NCBI GenBank assembly: GCA_977006965.1
Contig: OZ345353.1
Coordinates: 3,844,001 to 3,908,000 of the forward strand
Length of the DNA: 64,000 bases
Direction of reading: 5' to 3'
Source of the DNA: Phymatolithon calcareum
Lineage: Eukaryota; Rhodophyta; Florideophyceae; Hapalidiales
The notes under the pieces: model-generated
What the model was told of the DNA's origin: nothing
Databases searched by the model: none
Seen by the model: the letters and a program-made list of their open reading frames with translations, nothing else
Part shown: one piece after another, positions 42,584 through 53,123 of the stretch
How positions within the stretch are numbered: the stretch's first letter is position 1
Layout: the number at the start of each line of letters is the position of its first letter
Translations under genes and position numbers: made by a program

Positions 42584-43530
42584 CTATGAAACTTTGCACA
42601 TTCGTCGGAAAAGGTTCCGGCCCCCCCGGAAGAAAATATTTACCGGATCAATGCAAGCGTGAAAAGTATCTGGAGCTGTGGAAACTCCTCGATGACTCGA
42701 GAGCGGAGGAAACGATCGAAGTTTCATGGCGGATGCATCGACACTGGGGCAGAGAGGAGCTTTAACGGCTACCGACAAGCAAAGGCTTATTGCAAGTTCA
42801 GTCGCATCTCGTATCGCATGAAACACTCAAATACTTCGTTTCGGCGATGGCTCTCAATCTTCACTTGGATCTCTACCGATCAGTATACCCACGCCCGACC
42901 GATCCTTCATCTCACATATCTTGGATGTCGTAAAAGCTGATGTACCTATGCTCGTCGGAATTGACCACCTGGATGACTACTCACTGGTCCCGAAAAACGT
43001 ACGAAACGAACTGCAGAGCGAGTTGCACGAATGGGCATTGCCGATAACCCGTAAAACTGGTCGCATGTATATCACTTGGGATTCGTCAAAGTCTCTCTTT
43101 ACGATCTCCGAGCAAACAAAGGTACATCGTCATTTCCGATATCCATCTAGCGGAAAGTTTCATGAACTGATCAAGCGCTCCGCAATGGAGAACGCTGATG
43201 CAAACACCCTCCGTACGCTCGAGGAGATTTCAATGAAGATGTGTCGATGGACCTTATGTGGCTTGACGGAAAAGCTGTCATTCATGTTGTCTGCACAAAT
43301 ACCCACTTTAGCAGTGCTGTGTTTCTCAAAGAACAAAGTGTTGAAGATATTTTCTCTACATTGAGTTCCCGAATGAGCTGAAAGTTGATGCGGGTAGCGC
43401 ATTTACATCCATCCGTTGGAAAAGACTGTTCGACATGGTTGACACTACTCTCCATGATCCTGGAGTCGAGAGCCATAATTCTCTAGAATCAGGAGAATGG
43501 TACCGTGATCCATGAAAGAAGATCTTTACG
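42584..43530 (+). pseudogene. Copia-like protease, pre-integrase and integrase start, arm 1
   Basis: The protease active site is HGGCIDTGAERSFNGYRQAK (Asp-Thr-Gly near 42740). The next frame (42921-43364) reads MLVGIDHLDDYSLVPKNVRN, WALPITRKTGRMYITW and EQTKVHRHFRYPSSGKFHEL, the GAG-pre-integrase block. A frameshift near 43235 leads into DLMWLDGKAVIHVVCTNTHF, the integrase core with its first Asp residues. GVESHNSLESGEWYRDP, the block with the catalytic Glu (about 43465-43510), follows, and homology stops at 43530. The rest of pol is absent here. Confidence 0.75.
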
Positions 43531-44294
43531 TTTCTTTGGCGTACATATCTAGCTCTAACTTTAAGAGGCTCCAGTCTATGGTACGAAGAGCGATTGAACG
43601 ACCAGATCACCAGCGCATCGTGACATCAACCCGAACTTGCAGTGCAGAGTCGTATAATTTTTCTGCGAAGTTGCACGCCTCTTCCAGCGGAAAAGATGTG
43701 AACGACTGGGAGAATTTCATCGCACGAAGGTCGTTGTTCAATATCGCGTGGAACAGAGGGTACGAGTACATTGCGCATCTTCTCTCTTATCTCATTTTTG
43801 GAACAAGCGAAAATGTTTTTTCAAAAGAAGATATGAACAACACAGCGGAACTCGACAAGGAGGCATTACGGAATCGAAGAACTGAAGAAAAAATATCTGA
43901 GGAGCAATTGAGAAAACGACGACAGCATGCTGATAGTCATGCAGATGATCTGCGCGTTTACAGCGCGCCAGACGTTGGCCTAGTTCCTTATGGTGCGTTC
44001 GTTCAAAAGGTGGTGCAGTACCTGGGGAACACTGACCTCAACAACCGGTTTTCTAAGCAGAAAATGTCTACTGAAATGGCTGATGAGTACCGCACACGTC
44101 CAAAATGTGTGGGCTGCAGCTTGCGGTTGGCTCTCTTCGCACAAGGATTTTGCAGAATCTGTAGGGCACGTACTAACCTTGTTCAAACGAACGGTTTTGT
44201 GCTGCAGCAGTGCTTTTCTGTTCCAGTTGATAGTACTAACGATGAAGACAACTCTTGTTCCAATGATACAGAGATACTTCAATTAAAAAAATAG
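43512..44294 (+). CDS. Hypothetical protein with zinc-ribbon-like CxxC pair, chimeric N-terminus
   Basis: The 260-residue ORF starts in the last bases of the truncated Copia arm (ATG 43512); the arm ends at 43530, so the first seven codons are Copia-derived. The next ATG (43578, MVRRAIERP) lies wholly outside the arm and may be the real start of a truncated gene. Residues about 110-145 are charged and helical (NRRTEEKISEEQLRKRRQHA). Near residue 200, CVGCSLRLALFAQGFCRICR gives C-x2-C-x11-C-x2-C, a zinc-ribbon pattern. The tail is acidic. It converges on the RecQ gene with 183 bases between stops. No family was recognised. Confidence 0.6.
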   Translation: MKEDLYVSLAYISSSNFKRLQSMVRRAIERPDHQRIVTSTRTCSAESYNFSAKLHASSSGKDVNDWENFIARRSLFNIAWNRGYEYIAHLLSYLIFGTSENVFSKEDMNNTAELDKEALRNRRTEEKISEEQLRKRRQHADSHADDLRVYSAPDVGLVPYGAFVQKVVQYLGNTDLNNRFSKQKMSTEMADEYRTRPKCVGCSLRLALFAQGFCRICRARTNLVQTNGFVLQQCFSVPVDSTNDEDNSCSNDTEILQLKK

Positions 44295-44477
44295 TTCTGA
44301 ACGGTCTTGTTTCATGCGGAATGGTACGTGATGCTAGTTACCAGACACTAGAAGGGATTTAAACTCCTACACAAATAGTAAAAGAAGCGAGTTCGGTTAC
44401 AGCGGAAGTAGTAGAAGCAGTTAATCAAAGTACTTTTATGTGTTCATTACGGTAATTCCTTTTATCAGAACAACTGT

Positions 44478-46427
44478 TTACAGCAGACGCGGACCGCTTG
44501 GGCCGACAGTAACAGGACGAGTAAGTAGAGGCTCAGATTCAGTATGGCTGGTCCTCAATGAAACATATTTTTTCACAGTATATTGAAAATGTCCTTTGGC
44601 AGCCCACCATCGCAGCTTGTTCTCCTCTGCTATCAAGCAAAGAATAACATGTTGAACTTGGGATTCAGAGAGTGGACATGGTCGTGAGATGCCGTACTCT
44701 GAATCTAGACAAATCCTTAAATCATGGCGGAGGCTCAAAACAGATCTCGAAGCGGTCATAGACATCTTCTCCAAAAACCGACTGATTTGCTTGTTCTGAC
44801 TTCTGCAAATAATAAGAACAAGTGTATCCGGTGGTAATCTATCTATTCCAATGTTTCTCAACAAGATCATAACGTTCAAGATAGCTTTTGCAGTTGATGT
44901 GGCATCAATGTCAACAAAAATCGCATTTTGCTCTCGAGCTGAACATCCGCTACAATTTCCACAATCTTCCTTTGAGCTATCAACTCCTGGTGGTGTGAAG
45001 TGTGCTGAAACTTGCCGGGAAGCACACCCACCAAGCTGACTCCGTAGTGCGAGAAGTGCCATATGTGTAACTGCAACGCCACCAGACAAAACATCTGCGT
45101 CCCTTTGATTTCTCAACTCTATACCGTCCAATCCAGCTGCAAGTCCTCCCACATCATCTCCGCCAAGCTCTTCCGAAGGTCCATCACCAAAATTAGCATC
45201 AATCTCTGCCTCTTCGGCGCGATCTCCTACTGTAAATACAGTGCCAATTCCGGAGAGACTACCGACAAGCAGCCAGCCAGATATGTTTGTTGAAAGATTA
45301 TAGAATATAATGCATTCAGCCTGCGGGCTTCCAGCTCCTCTCCCTGCACGACCTGCTCTCTGAGCAAGAGAGGAAACGCTTGAGGGCATATCTTCCATTA
45401 TCACACAATTCAGTCTCTCGTGATTAATCCCAAGTCCCACAGCCTCGGTTCCGACGAGGACGCGAGTATGTCCAATTAGCCAGGAAGACAAGCGGATTTG
45501 TCGAACGTCTTTTTGAACCTTGCTTGTGTACACATTACATTCAGGCACACCATCCTGCAGCCTGATAAAGTCGGAAAGCTCACACGCTTTTCGAACACTC
45601 CTGCAATAGATTAGCACGCAATCATGGACTGGAATTGTTCGAAGTTTCTGAACAATCTTTTCCCAAACATTCTTCCTGCTCGAGACACATTGAAACGTAA
45701 TTCTGAGATTACTTCGGTAGGTGCTTTTATACACAGTTTTGAATGTAGCCACAGGGAGCCCAGTAATTTGAGGAATACAGTGGTAAAACTGCCTTGAGAA
45801 CGTAGCACTAAGTAGTGTACATGACACCCCTTTCATTAGAGTTTCTTTAGAAAGCCAAGAAGGAAGCATACTGTACCCAGATCTCCACGAAGACCACTCA
45901 TGAGCGCAATGTGCTTCATCAATAACAATCCTTTTCAATGTGAGTTTGTCCAAAATTCTGCGAAATTCATTTGAACAAGCCGTTTCGGGTGTTGTGAAAA
46001 ACACCGCGCCTTGCTGCAGGATTGCTACTTCCGTAGCGAGCTTCTTCTCCCCATGCGTCGATGATCCTGTAATGCCGAATGCAGTAATCTCCAACTGCCT
46101 GCTCTTCTGCACCATGCTTTCAACGAGTGATATTGTTGGTTCAATTACAACTGTTGTTCCACGAACAACAAGTGCTGGAAGCAGTGCCACGACAGTCTTT
46201 CCGTGGGCTGTTGGCAGCTGTGCAAGAATGTTTCTTCCCCGTACTGCTGCAACACAGGACTCCTCTTGCAGTCTGTCTCTCCAAGTTTCGAACCCAAAAA
46301 TATTGCTCAAAAAATTGATTCTTATCGATTCGCTTATATCTTCGTCGCTATGGTGATCCAGCGGTGAGAGTGCCGCCATGCCAATAAACTTTTGTGGCCG
46401 CCCGGCGGCAGCCATTGGAGCAGTCAT
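44478..46427 (-). CDS. RecQ-like superfamily 2 DNA helicase
   Basis: This 649-residue single-exon gene encodes a 3'-5' DNA helicase type. Motif 0 is around residues 44-54 (FGFETWRDRLQ). Motif I is AQLPTAHGKT (69-78), where RecQ usually has PTGGGKS; the Gly-Lys-Thr is kept. Motif II is VIDEAHCAHEWS (168-179), typical of RecQ. Motif III is LLSATFSRQ (205-213), motif V VGTEAVGLGIN (325-335) and motif VI AQRAGRAGRG (355-364), where RecQ proteins usually have QE.GRAGRDG. CGNCSGC (489-495) resembles the RecQ zinc-binding region but follows a Gly-rich acidic insert (about 400-450). No HRDC domain is recognisable. It lies between the two inverted Copia arms. It could be a host gene or cargo of a mobile element. 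Confidence 0.85.
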   Translation of the reverse strand: MTAPMAAAGRPQKFIGMAALSPLDHHSDEDISESIRINFLSNIFGFETWRDRLQEESCVAAVRGRNILAQLPTAHGKTVVALLPALVVRGTTVVIEPTISLVESMVQKSRQLEITAFGITGSSTHGEKKLATEVAILQQGAVFFTTPETACSNEFRRILDKLTLKRIVIDEAHCAHEWSSWRSGYSMLPSWLSKETLMKGVSCTLLSATFSRQFYHCIPQITGLPVATFKTVYKSTYRSNLRITFQCVSSRKNVWEKIVQKLRTIPVHDCVLIYCRSVRKACELSDFIRLQDGVPECNVYTSKVQKDVRQIRLSSWLIGHTRVLVGTEAVGLGINHERLNCVIMEDMPSSVSSLAQRAGRAGRGAGSPQAECIIFYNLSTNISGWLLVGSLSGIGTVFTVGDRAEEAEIDANFGDGPSEELGGDDVGGLAAGLDGIELRNQRDADVLSGGVAVTHMALLALRSQLGGCASRQVSAHFTPPGVDSSKEDCGNCSGCSAREQNAIFVDIDATSTAKAILNVMILLRNIGIDRLPPDTLVLIICRSQNKQISRFLEKMSMTASRSVLSLRHDLRICLDSEYGISRPCPLSESQVQHVILCLIAEENKLRWWAAKGHFQYTVKKYVSLRTSHTESEPLLTRPVTVGPSGPRLL

Positions 46428-46429
46428 AA

Positions 46430-47690
46430 AATGCTGTCACTCTTAAGAGCGGGCCATATTCCTCGAACACAATCCCCTTGTAACCAGGTGCGCATTTATA
46501 ATCCGAGCTGTGATCTCCTCAGCCCCAAACGAATCTGTTTTCATTTCACTACATTTCGTGTTCTAGACTTTGCAACCCTCGCAGCAGAATGCATTGAGTG
46601 CTGCGCTTTCTCGGATGACCCCTTGGTAGTTTCTTTCACGTCAACGCTTATTGCAAGGAAAGAAGGCTGCGGAACGCTAAATTTTTATTCTTATGTGTGG
46701 TAGTAATGATTGCGTGCTAAAGATTGCATGCTAGGATACAGATATACAATGCGCCGTCTCCATCGTTCTGGCAACACGGAGCTAAGTATATTTCGCGCCA
46801 ATACCAGAGTATTAGTAACCCAGCCACAGCTCAATGGCCGCTCCAGCTTGCGAGCAATAGAAGCAGATTCTGCTTCCATTGCATCCATTTCCGAAATATT
46901 TCACAAATGTACGACATTGTAGTGGTCAGTTTTTGAAATATTTACGTAACTCTTCCCAATCAACAATCACTTGTGTAGGTCCTTAAAAAATACGAAAATG
47001 CTCAAAAAATATCCTCCATGTTCCACCAGATTGTGCATTTTTTAAATCCAATTCCGTCCAATTCTATAGTGTTCCTTTTACCAATCCAATTGGTTTGAGG
47101 AATGTACAAAATTAGATCCAGATCCAATCCACGGGAGGCACGCGAATATCCGGGAAAATCGAGTTCCAGTACGTATAATATAAGAGATCCGGAAGAGGCT
47201 CTTATATCATAATTTTCTAATGTAATTTTGAAACGCTTTAAGGATCACTCCTTCCTTGCTGTCCGGGACTCTTCATGGGGGCTCAGAACGAGCTCCTCGT
47301 GATCGGCGGTGGCCACGTTCTGCGGGTTACGGCACTGATGTGCGCGGGCCGTCCATCTGTTTTCCGTCGTGTACGCCGCGAGGACATGTTGCTTCGCGCA
47401 CGCACATGTCCGCCACCGCGGTGTCCTGCACAGGAAGAGCATCAGTACAGTAATTAGAATTTAATTAATTTTCATGCGGTAGAGTAGACACGAATCTGAT
47501 CCAAACGAGATCCAGACGACCGCTTATCTGATCCGAACGAAATCCATTCTAATCTTCGATTTAGTCCAAACCGAGCAAGATCTCGGCATGATCCGACCCG
47601 GTTCAATCCAGAAGTTGACTGGATTTGTTTCAAGCGAGCCGTCCAATTATGACAAGTAAACCTTCCGGATCTCTCCCATTCCATGATGGA
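46430..47690. other. Intergenic, no supported gene
   Basis: The stretch from about 47080 to 47650 repeats TCCGATCC- and GATCC-like words resembling those at 20.6-21.2 kb. A short palindrome GCAATAGAAGCAGA/TTCTGCTTCCATTGC lies at 46852-46880. No coding motif is seen. Confidence 0.4.
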
Positions 47691-47786
47691 TGGATGGATG
47701 GATTTCTGTTTTATTGAAGCTCCCTTAGTCAATTATCATTGCACCTGAGAGACTTTTCGTTGCGCTACATTCCTTCGCTTACGTTT

Positions 47787-49305
47787 TCATTTTGATTTCG
47801 GACATTTTCTTTGGACAGTATCAACTGCCATTTCCAGCATCTCTTTCCATTCCATGATGAGGGCAGAAAAATGCGCCCGAAGACCGAAAAAAATGACACA
47901 GGACTGGACTGACTCTGGTACAAATCCGTCCGGTCCTATCCCTACCCACTGCTCGAAATCGAAGTCAGCTTTTCCTTCAGCTATCACATATGACAGTGCA
48001 CTGCAGTCTCCGATCTTCGTGAAAGAGTCTGCAGGGTTGGTGTGTGTACGAACGAATCCGACGTCTGATACTGAGAACTAATCATATGCATCTCGATCCA
48101 CCTTGATGTCGATCATCAGTCGTTTTGCCAAAATGCTGGAGCTCTTTGTAATAACTTCAAAGAGTCTTTTTGAACCTGGCAGCATTTGCAGTGGGATTTG
48201 ACAGCTTAGCACTGTTTCCAAATAGCGCTTCATCGTAAACGCGTAGTCGAATGCGTCTGCAAGGCGTATTCTTCTGCGCCGAGGACGGATCTTGTAACGC
48301 GATGGCTCTTTTGTGATGTCTAGTGCAGAACGTTGCAATTTCCGTTCTTGTCACAGAGGAGGACGATGTATCACAGCTGCGACGAGTGATCCGAGTTGTT
48401 TCCAAAGGATGCATCTGAGAACACGCGAAGATGAAGGGAGTCTTTGTCGAGTCGTTTCATCATCAGTCCAACATCGATAGTGCCTTTTAGATGACGCACT
48501 GACTTGTTGAACTGCTCGATGTTTTTCAAGTCGAAGAGAGCTGCAGTCACTTGAGACATCATGTTTGCATCATTGCATATGTCGGGGCGCGTGTGCACAA
48601 GTCAGTTGAGCTGAGCTCTTGCTGAACGGAAGTCCGTACTTCTTGAGAGCAGTGCCGGGAGTCTCTCTATGTAGCTGCGCTGATACAGTTTGCACCCGTT
48701 CTTTGTGGAGTCAATGTGCACTCCTGTAAATTTCATGTTGTCCATGACGCGATTCTTGAAAACAATTTTTTTTCTAGAGTTCTGTCCGACAATGTAACGA
48801 AGCTTCTGTTTCCTGTAAGCAGACTGTCGTTTACGTCGGTGCCAACCAGACCGAATAGCTTGTCATGTGCCTTATGAAAGAAGAGTGACATGTCGCCAGC
48901 AGTCGCTAATATGCTTAAATTTTCTTTGATGTGCTTCGCAAATGTGTAGATTGTAGATAATCCTGAGATACATCATGGCTCCAGATACGGAAGCCAAGGA
49001 CGGCGGCAAGCGCAGTTATGGCTCTGGTAGAGCTTTTCCTTAGTGCGGTAAAGTTTTGGACAAGTTCGCTTTTTTCCTTGTCTCAGTGCCCTTGCACTTC
49101 AAAGCGTGCTTTTTACCGCAGTTCATCCGTCTCTGCGTCCTTAATTGTGAGAACGAAGCACCATCTTAGAACGTTTGCATCATCGGGCACTTCATCCTTC
49201 AGTACTACCTCCCAGTGCTGCAACGCACGAGGTCTGCAATCTATTTTTTGCGCGCGGCTGCAGCGTCGGCTGAGATTGCACGAGGAGGTTCCTCAGGGTG
49301 GATAG
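47787..49305 (-). pseudogene. Copia reverse transcriptase and RNase H, arm 2, fragmented
   Basis: The reverse transcriptase palm text LVGTDVNDSLLTGN (about 48830) occupies the place of the usual YVDD box. Later come MHTRPDICNDANMMSQVTAA, DKDSLHLRVFSDASFGNNSD (RNase H first Asp), SQKSHRVTRSVLGAEEYAL and PLQMLPGSKRLFEVITK. After a TAG, DVGFVRTHTNPADSFTK (about 48040) and ADFDFEQWVG close the domain. The pieces lie in several frames with stops, so the gene is dead. The motif order is standard for Copia. Confidence 0.7.
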
Positions 49306-49332
49306 CTTCGGTGATGTGTACTTTGTACGGTT

Positions 49333-50464
49333 TTATCCTGGAAGAGTTGGGCGAGTGATAAACTGCTCAAGTGCGGAGTGCAGGATACCTAGTTGGTGGT
49401 CCTCGTTGACAATTTGGTCAAACTGCCGATCCAGTATCAATTGGTGCAAGTTATGTTGTACCTCCTTATCATTGATAAGCAAAAAAACTTGCTTGCCATC
49501 GACACGCAGTAATGGATCCGGTCCCATGTACCTCTTAACTGTTTCACGGAATACGCGAACTTGATCTCCAGGCCGAACGATAAGGTCACAATTTCGTGGT
49601 ACCTTAGACTGTAATGCTTTACGAACACGCATTTCCGCGGTTACAGTTGCCATTTTAGAACGTGTTCATTGCATGTCTTGCGTACGTTCTCGTTTGGTTC
49701 GCAGCTTTATATTAACAGTAGGAAAGCGCAGTACTGTGCCAAAAACAAGAAGAGACGGGACTAGACCCTCCGGGCCCATGATGTTATTCATGGCCAGGAA
49801 TGATAGTCGAAGTGCAATTTTGTGGTCGATCCCCAGCGATTCGTGCCCACTCTTCGTAAAGATCTTCTTCCATGGATCACGGTACCATTCTCCTGATTCT
49901 AGAGAATTATGGCTCTCGACTCCAGGATCATGGAGAGTAGTGTCGACCATTTCGAACAGTCGTTTCCAACGGATGGATGTAAATGCGCTACCCGCATCAA
50001 CTTTCAGCTCGTTCGGGAACTCAATGTAGAGAAAATATCTTCAACACTTTGTTCTTTGAGAAACACAGCACTGCTAAAGTGGGTATTTGTGCAGACAACA
50101 TGAATGACAGCTTTTCCGTCAAGCCACATAAGGTCCATCGACACATCTTCATTGAAATCTCCTCGAGCGTACGGAGGGTGTTTGCATCAGCGTTCTCCAT
50201 TGCGGAGCGCTTGATCAGTTCATGAAACTTTCCGCTAGATGGATATCGGAAATGACGATGTACCTTTGTTTGCTCGGAGATCGTAAAGAGAGACTTTGAC
50301 GAATCCCAAGTGATATACATGCGACCAGTTTTACGGGTTATCGGCAATGCCCATTCGTGCAACTCGCTCTGCAGTTCGTTTCGTACGTTTTTCGGGACCA
50401 GTGAGTAGTCATCCAGGTGGTCAATTCCGACGAGACGAGGTACATCAGCTTTTACGACATCCAA
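49333..50464 (-). pseudogene. Copia integrase, arm 2
   Basis: The N-terminal pre-integrase part (50464-50021) ends by frameshift at the core domain. Integrase core and C-terminal parts follow: GVESHNSLESGEWYRDP, DHKIALRLSFLAMNNIMGPE and GLVPSLLVFGTVLRF (49950-49666). The last frame is MRVRKALQSKVPRNCDLIVR, GDQVRVFRETVKRYMGPDP (49653-49333). Between 49855 and 49333 it continues past the point where arm 1 is cut, showing what arm 1 lost. Confidence 0.75.
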
Positions 50465-50726
50465 GATATGTGAGATGAAGGATCGGTCGGGCGTGGGTAT
50501 ACTGATCGGTAGAGATCCAAGTGAAGATTGAGAGCCATCGCCGAAACGAAGTATTTGAGTGTTTCATGCGATACGAGATGCGACTGAACTTGCAATAAGC
50601 CTTTGCTTGTCGGTAGCCGTTAAAGCTCCTCTCTGCCCCAGTGTCGATGCATCCGCCATGAAACTTCGATCGTTTCCTCCGCTCTCGAGTCATCGAGGAG
50701 TTTCCACAGCTCCAGATACTTTTCAC
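50445..50726 (-). pseudogene. Copia protease region, arm 2
   Basis: The open frame is identical at protein level to the arm 1 segment and contains the CIDTGAERSF active site. It is separated by a frameshift from the upstream gag and the downstream pre-integrase. Confidence 0.7.
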
Positions 50727-50859
50727 GCTTGCATTGATCCGGTAAATATTTTCTTCCGGGGGGGCCGGAACCTTTTCCGACGAATGTGCAAAGTTTCATA
50801 GTATTGGGTATCTGGTTTGCGCCTTTGTGTGGGAATATGGTGGCGATTTGTGTTCCAAT

Positions 50860-51627
50860 TTAGAAATCCTCTTGGTCGGAAGCGTTGTTGACGAGGAGGG
50901 AATTAACCTTTGACTCGCTAGTTTCAGTCTCCGACTCATCGCTGGAAGAGCTTGATGTGTCGCTGTCGCTTTTTGTCAAACTGAAGAACACAGAGGCTGA
51001 ATTGGATTCCTCGTAACCATCTGGTACATGCTCAGAACGAAAGATTCTACTAAGGCCGTTTACGATTTGGTACAGAATTGCTTTGTAATGCTCATACCTC
51101 GCTTTCGCATGGGGTTTGCTGTGCTTAAGCTCCAAGAATGATGCTATTCGAGCAGCAATTCGTGCAGCATCAAGTTGCGCTTTACATTTAGTGACCTGAT
51201 GACACTTATCACCACAATTCCGGCATGATCTGTCTCCATCCGACCCCGGGAAGAGAACTCCTGCAAGCCCCTTTGCACATCGAAGCTGCGTGAAGTAGAT
51301 GAGAGGTTTGTTAGACTTTAACACTGGGTTTGAAGAAGAATGGGGGCGTTGCCTCTGCTTTCCATGGCTGAAGAGCAGAGAGTCTGCTTCCACTTCCTCG
51401 TGGAAATGCAGTGCGCCTGCAGGCTCGGTGGACAGCACTTGGAAGTTCGTCATCTCGGCTACTTTCGCTAGGACTGGTTGTGGCCATGAGTACGGAAGTA
51501 GTGCGCACTTTAGGTATCCAACACGGTGTGGCTCCGACCGGAATGTAGGGGCGCACTGTGATGACTTATTCGCAATATACGCGCACAGTTCCGAGAGGGC
51601 CTTAGCCGTGGTATCTTCTTTGTCCAT
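50860..51627 (-). CDS. Copia-like gag C-terminal part with CCHC zinc knuckle, arm 2
   Basis: This 255-residue frame matches the arm 1 gag segment with only isolated substitutions (for example HYKAIL for HYKEIL and NGLSRI for NGLRRI). The zinc knuckle CRNCGDKCHQVTKC and the acidic serine-rich tail are both present. As in arm 1 it is the part of gag after an in-frame TGA, so it is an open but partial gene. Confidence 0.75.
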   Translation of the reverse strand: MDKEDTTAKALSELCAYIANKSSQCAPTFRSEPHRVGYLKCALLPYSWPQPVLAKVAEMTNFQVLSTEPAGALHFHEEVEADSLLFSHGKQRQRPHSSSNPVLKSNKPLIYFTQLRCAKGLAGVLFPGSDGDRSCRNCGDKCHQVTKCKAQLDAARIAARIASFLELKHSKPHAKARYEHYKAILYQIVNGLSRIFRSEHVPDGYEESNSASVFFSLTKSDSDTSSSSSDESETETSESKVNSLLVNNASDQEDF

Positions 51628-51699
51628 GAAGACGTCGAAATCGAGACGTTAGAGATCGTTTCGTACATGTGCTTGGTCATCAGATCAGTAGAAGCGATT

Positions 51700-53123
51700 T
51701 CACATACAGCTGCACGCTTCGCTGAATGATTGCACGTATGGCTTGATATGCCGATTAAAAAACTTGAGCGCTTCCCCCTTGAAGAGGTTGTGAAGGTATT
51801 TGAGCTTTTCTCCTTGGCTAAGCCCATAATCAGTCGCCATGGTGCAGTATGCGTCGATGAACTCTTGCAAATCTTCCCTCTCCGTGCCGCCGTATTTACT
51901 TGCTCTATCCTTGAATAGCATGTGCACGTCCACGTGCTTCCGAGATGAGCGATTAGAGGCGTTGGGGTGATATGGCGGCTGGACGTTCCCTGGGTTCTCT
52001 TCGATTACGACCGGGTGCGCTTGGCGTGTACGTGTCATATGCGTGGGTTGGGGATGAGAATCAGGGGCCGATGGTGCTGATAATAGCGTTCGCGCAATTG
52101 CCAGCTCGTTGAGGCGTTGCGCTAGGCTCCGCTGCTGTTGGGTGGCTTGCTGTTTATGGAGTTGTAAGGCATCTAGGTTTTGCTCATGGGAGCGTTGCAT
52201 CTGTTCATAGGCGTGTTGTAGCTGTTGCTCATGGGCCCGTTGCATCGCCAGTATCTGGGTTTGGAGCGCCTGTACCTGGTGAGGGGATGGAATGGGCACT
52301 TCGGCTTGAGTGGGTCCATACCCCGTATCGTATGGAAAATAAACCGACGTCGTGGGCTGATAGGCGCTCGGACTTGCGGGTACTGTGGGCAAATTGGAGA
52401 ACTAGCCATAAGAAGTTGCGGATGAAGATGATACTGATGGGTGGATGTTACTTGGCCATGGTGGAAATTTCGCGCTAATTGGCTGAGGAGGATGGACGGC
52501 AAAATTATGGAACGGGGTAGACTCATACCAACGGTCGCAGGGCCACGGTTGAGATTTGTAACGGTTAACAACGCGTGCACGTCGACAGGATTCGTAAGTG
52601 TCGAAACGGTCAGCACTGGAGCGGGGCAACTAGCGATATTGTCGAGCGGTTGGCCGCTCGAGTGCGTCGTGTGAGTTTCTGCTGTGGTTGCGCCGGTTTC
52701 CAGCATTTCTGATGTAAGTGGTGGATTTTTTCCTCTTGATGAGCGGCTGAAGAATTGCTTTGTTAATCGAATAGATACCTCGCGTTCTGTTTCGTGCACT
52801 TCCCCAGGTTACAGTGCGTGTGCGATCTTCAAGTGGTATCGGGCGTTTTGCAGGAGCGAAGGGTCAGGTGGGAGACGAACTTTGCTCAATCTTTGCCAGA
52901 GTTTCTTCAGGAGCTCACCGTGACAATGAATGTCGCCTGTGAACAGCGTATCTAGTTTGTAGTGGCTGTGGAGTATCCTAAGCGCCCTCTCAGGTGAGAC
53001 AGTCGTCTCAAAGATGGATACAGTGTGTAGTATTAAGAAACGCTGCGCGTCATTTGCTAGTGTAAAATTCGGGTACCATGTGCGAGAAATCACGGTGGCT
53101 TCGTCGATTGTGGACGACGCCAT
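51700..53123 (-). pseudogene. Copia-like gag N-terminal and middle part, arm 2
   Basis: The first ORF (53123-52809, 104 codons) is longer than in arm 1 because codon 79 is TTG rather than TAG. The gag frame 52629-51700 has the same TAG as arm 1. It ends at a TGA at 51700, two codon-level changes earlier than in arm 1 (CSCM-stop against CSCIGNRFY-stop). The Gln-rich helical stretch and the capsid-like block are the same. Confidence 0.7.

Larger units (their letters stand above)
39824..43530 (+). mobile_element. Copia-like retroelement, arm 1 (3'-truncated in integrase)
   Basis: It contains leader, gag, protease, pre-integrase and part of integrase in the Copia order. It is nearly identical, in inverted orientation, to 49855-53554: many of the encoded segments differ by zero to two residues. 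The match starts at TTACGCGCTGCAT and ends abruptly at GATCTTTACG (43530), inside the integrase. Reverse transcriptase and RNase H are missing from this copy. No LTR was found at its 5' side; instead repeat X precedes it. Confidence 0.85.
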
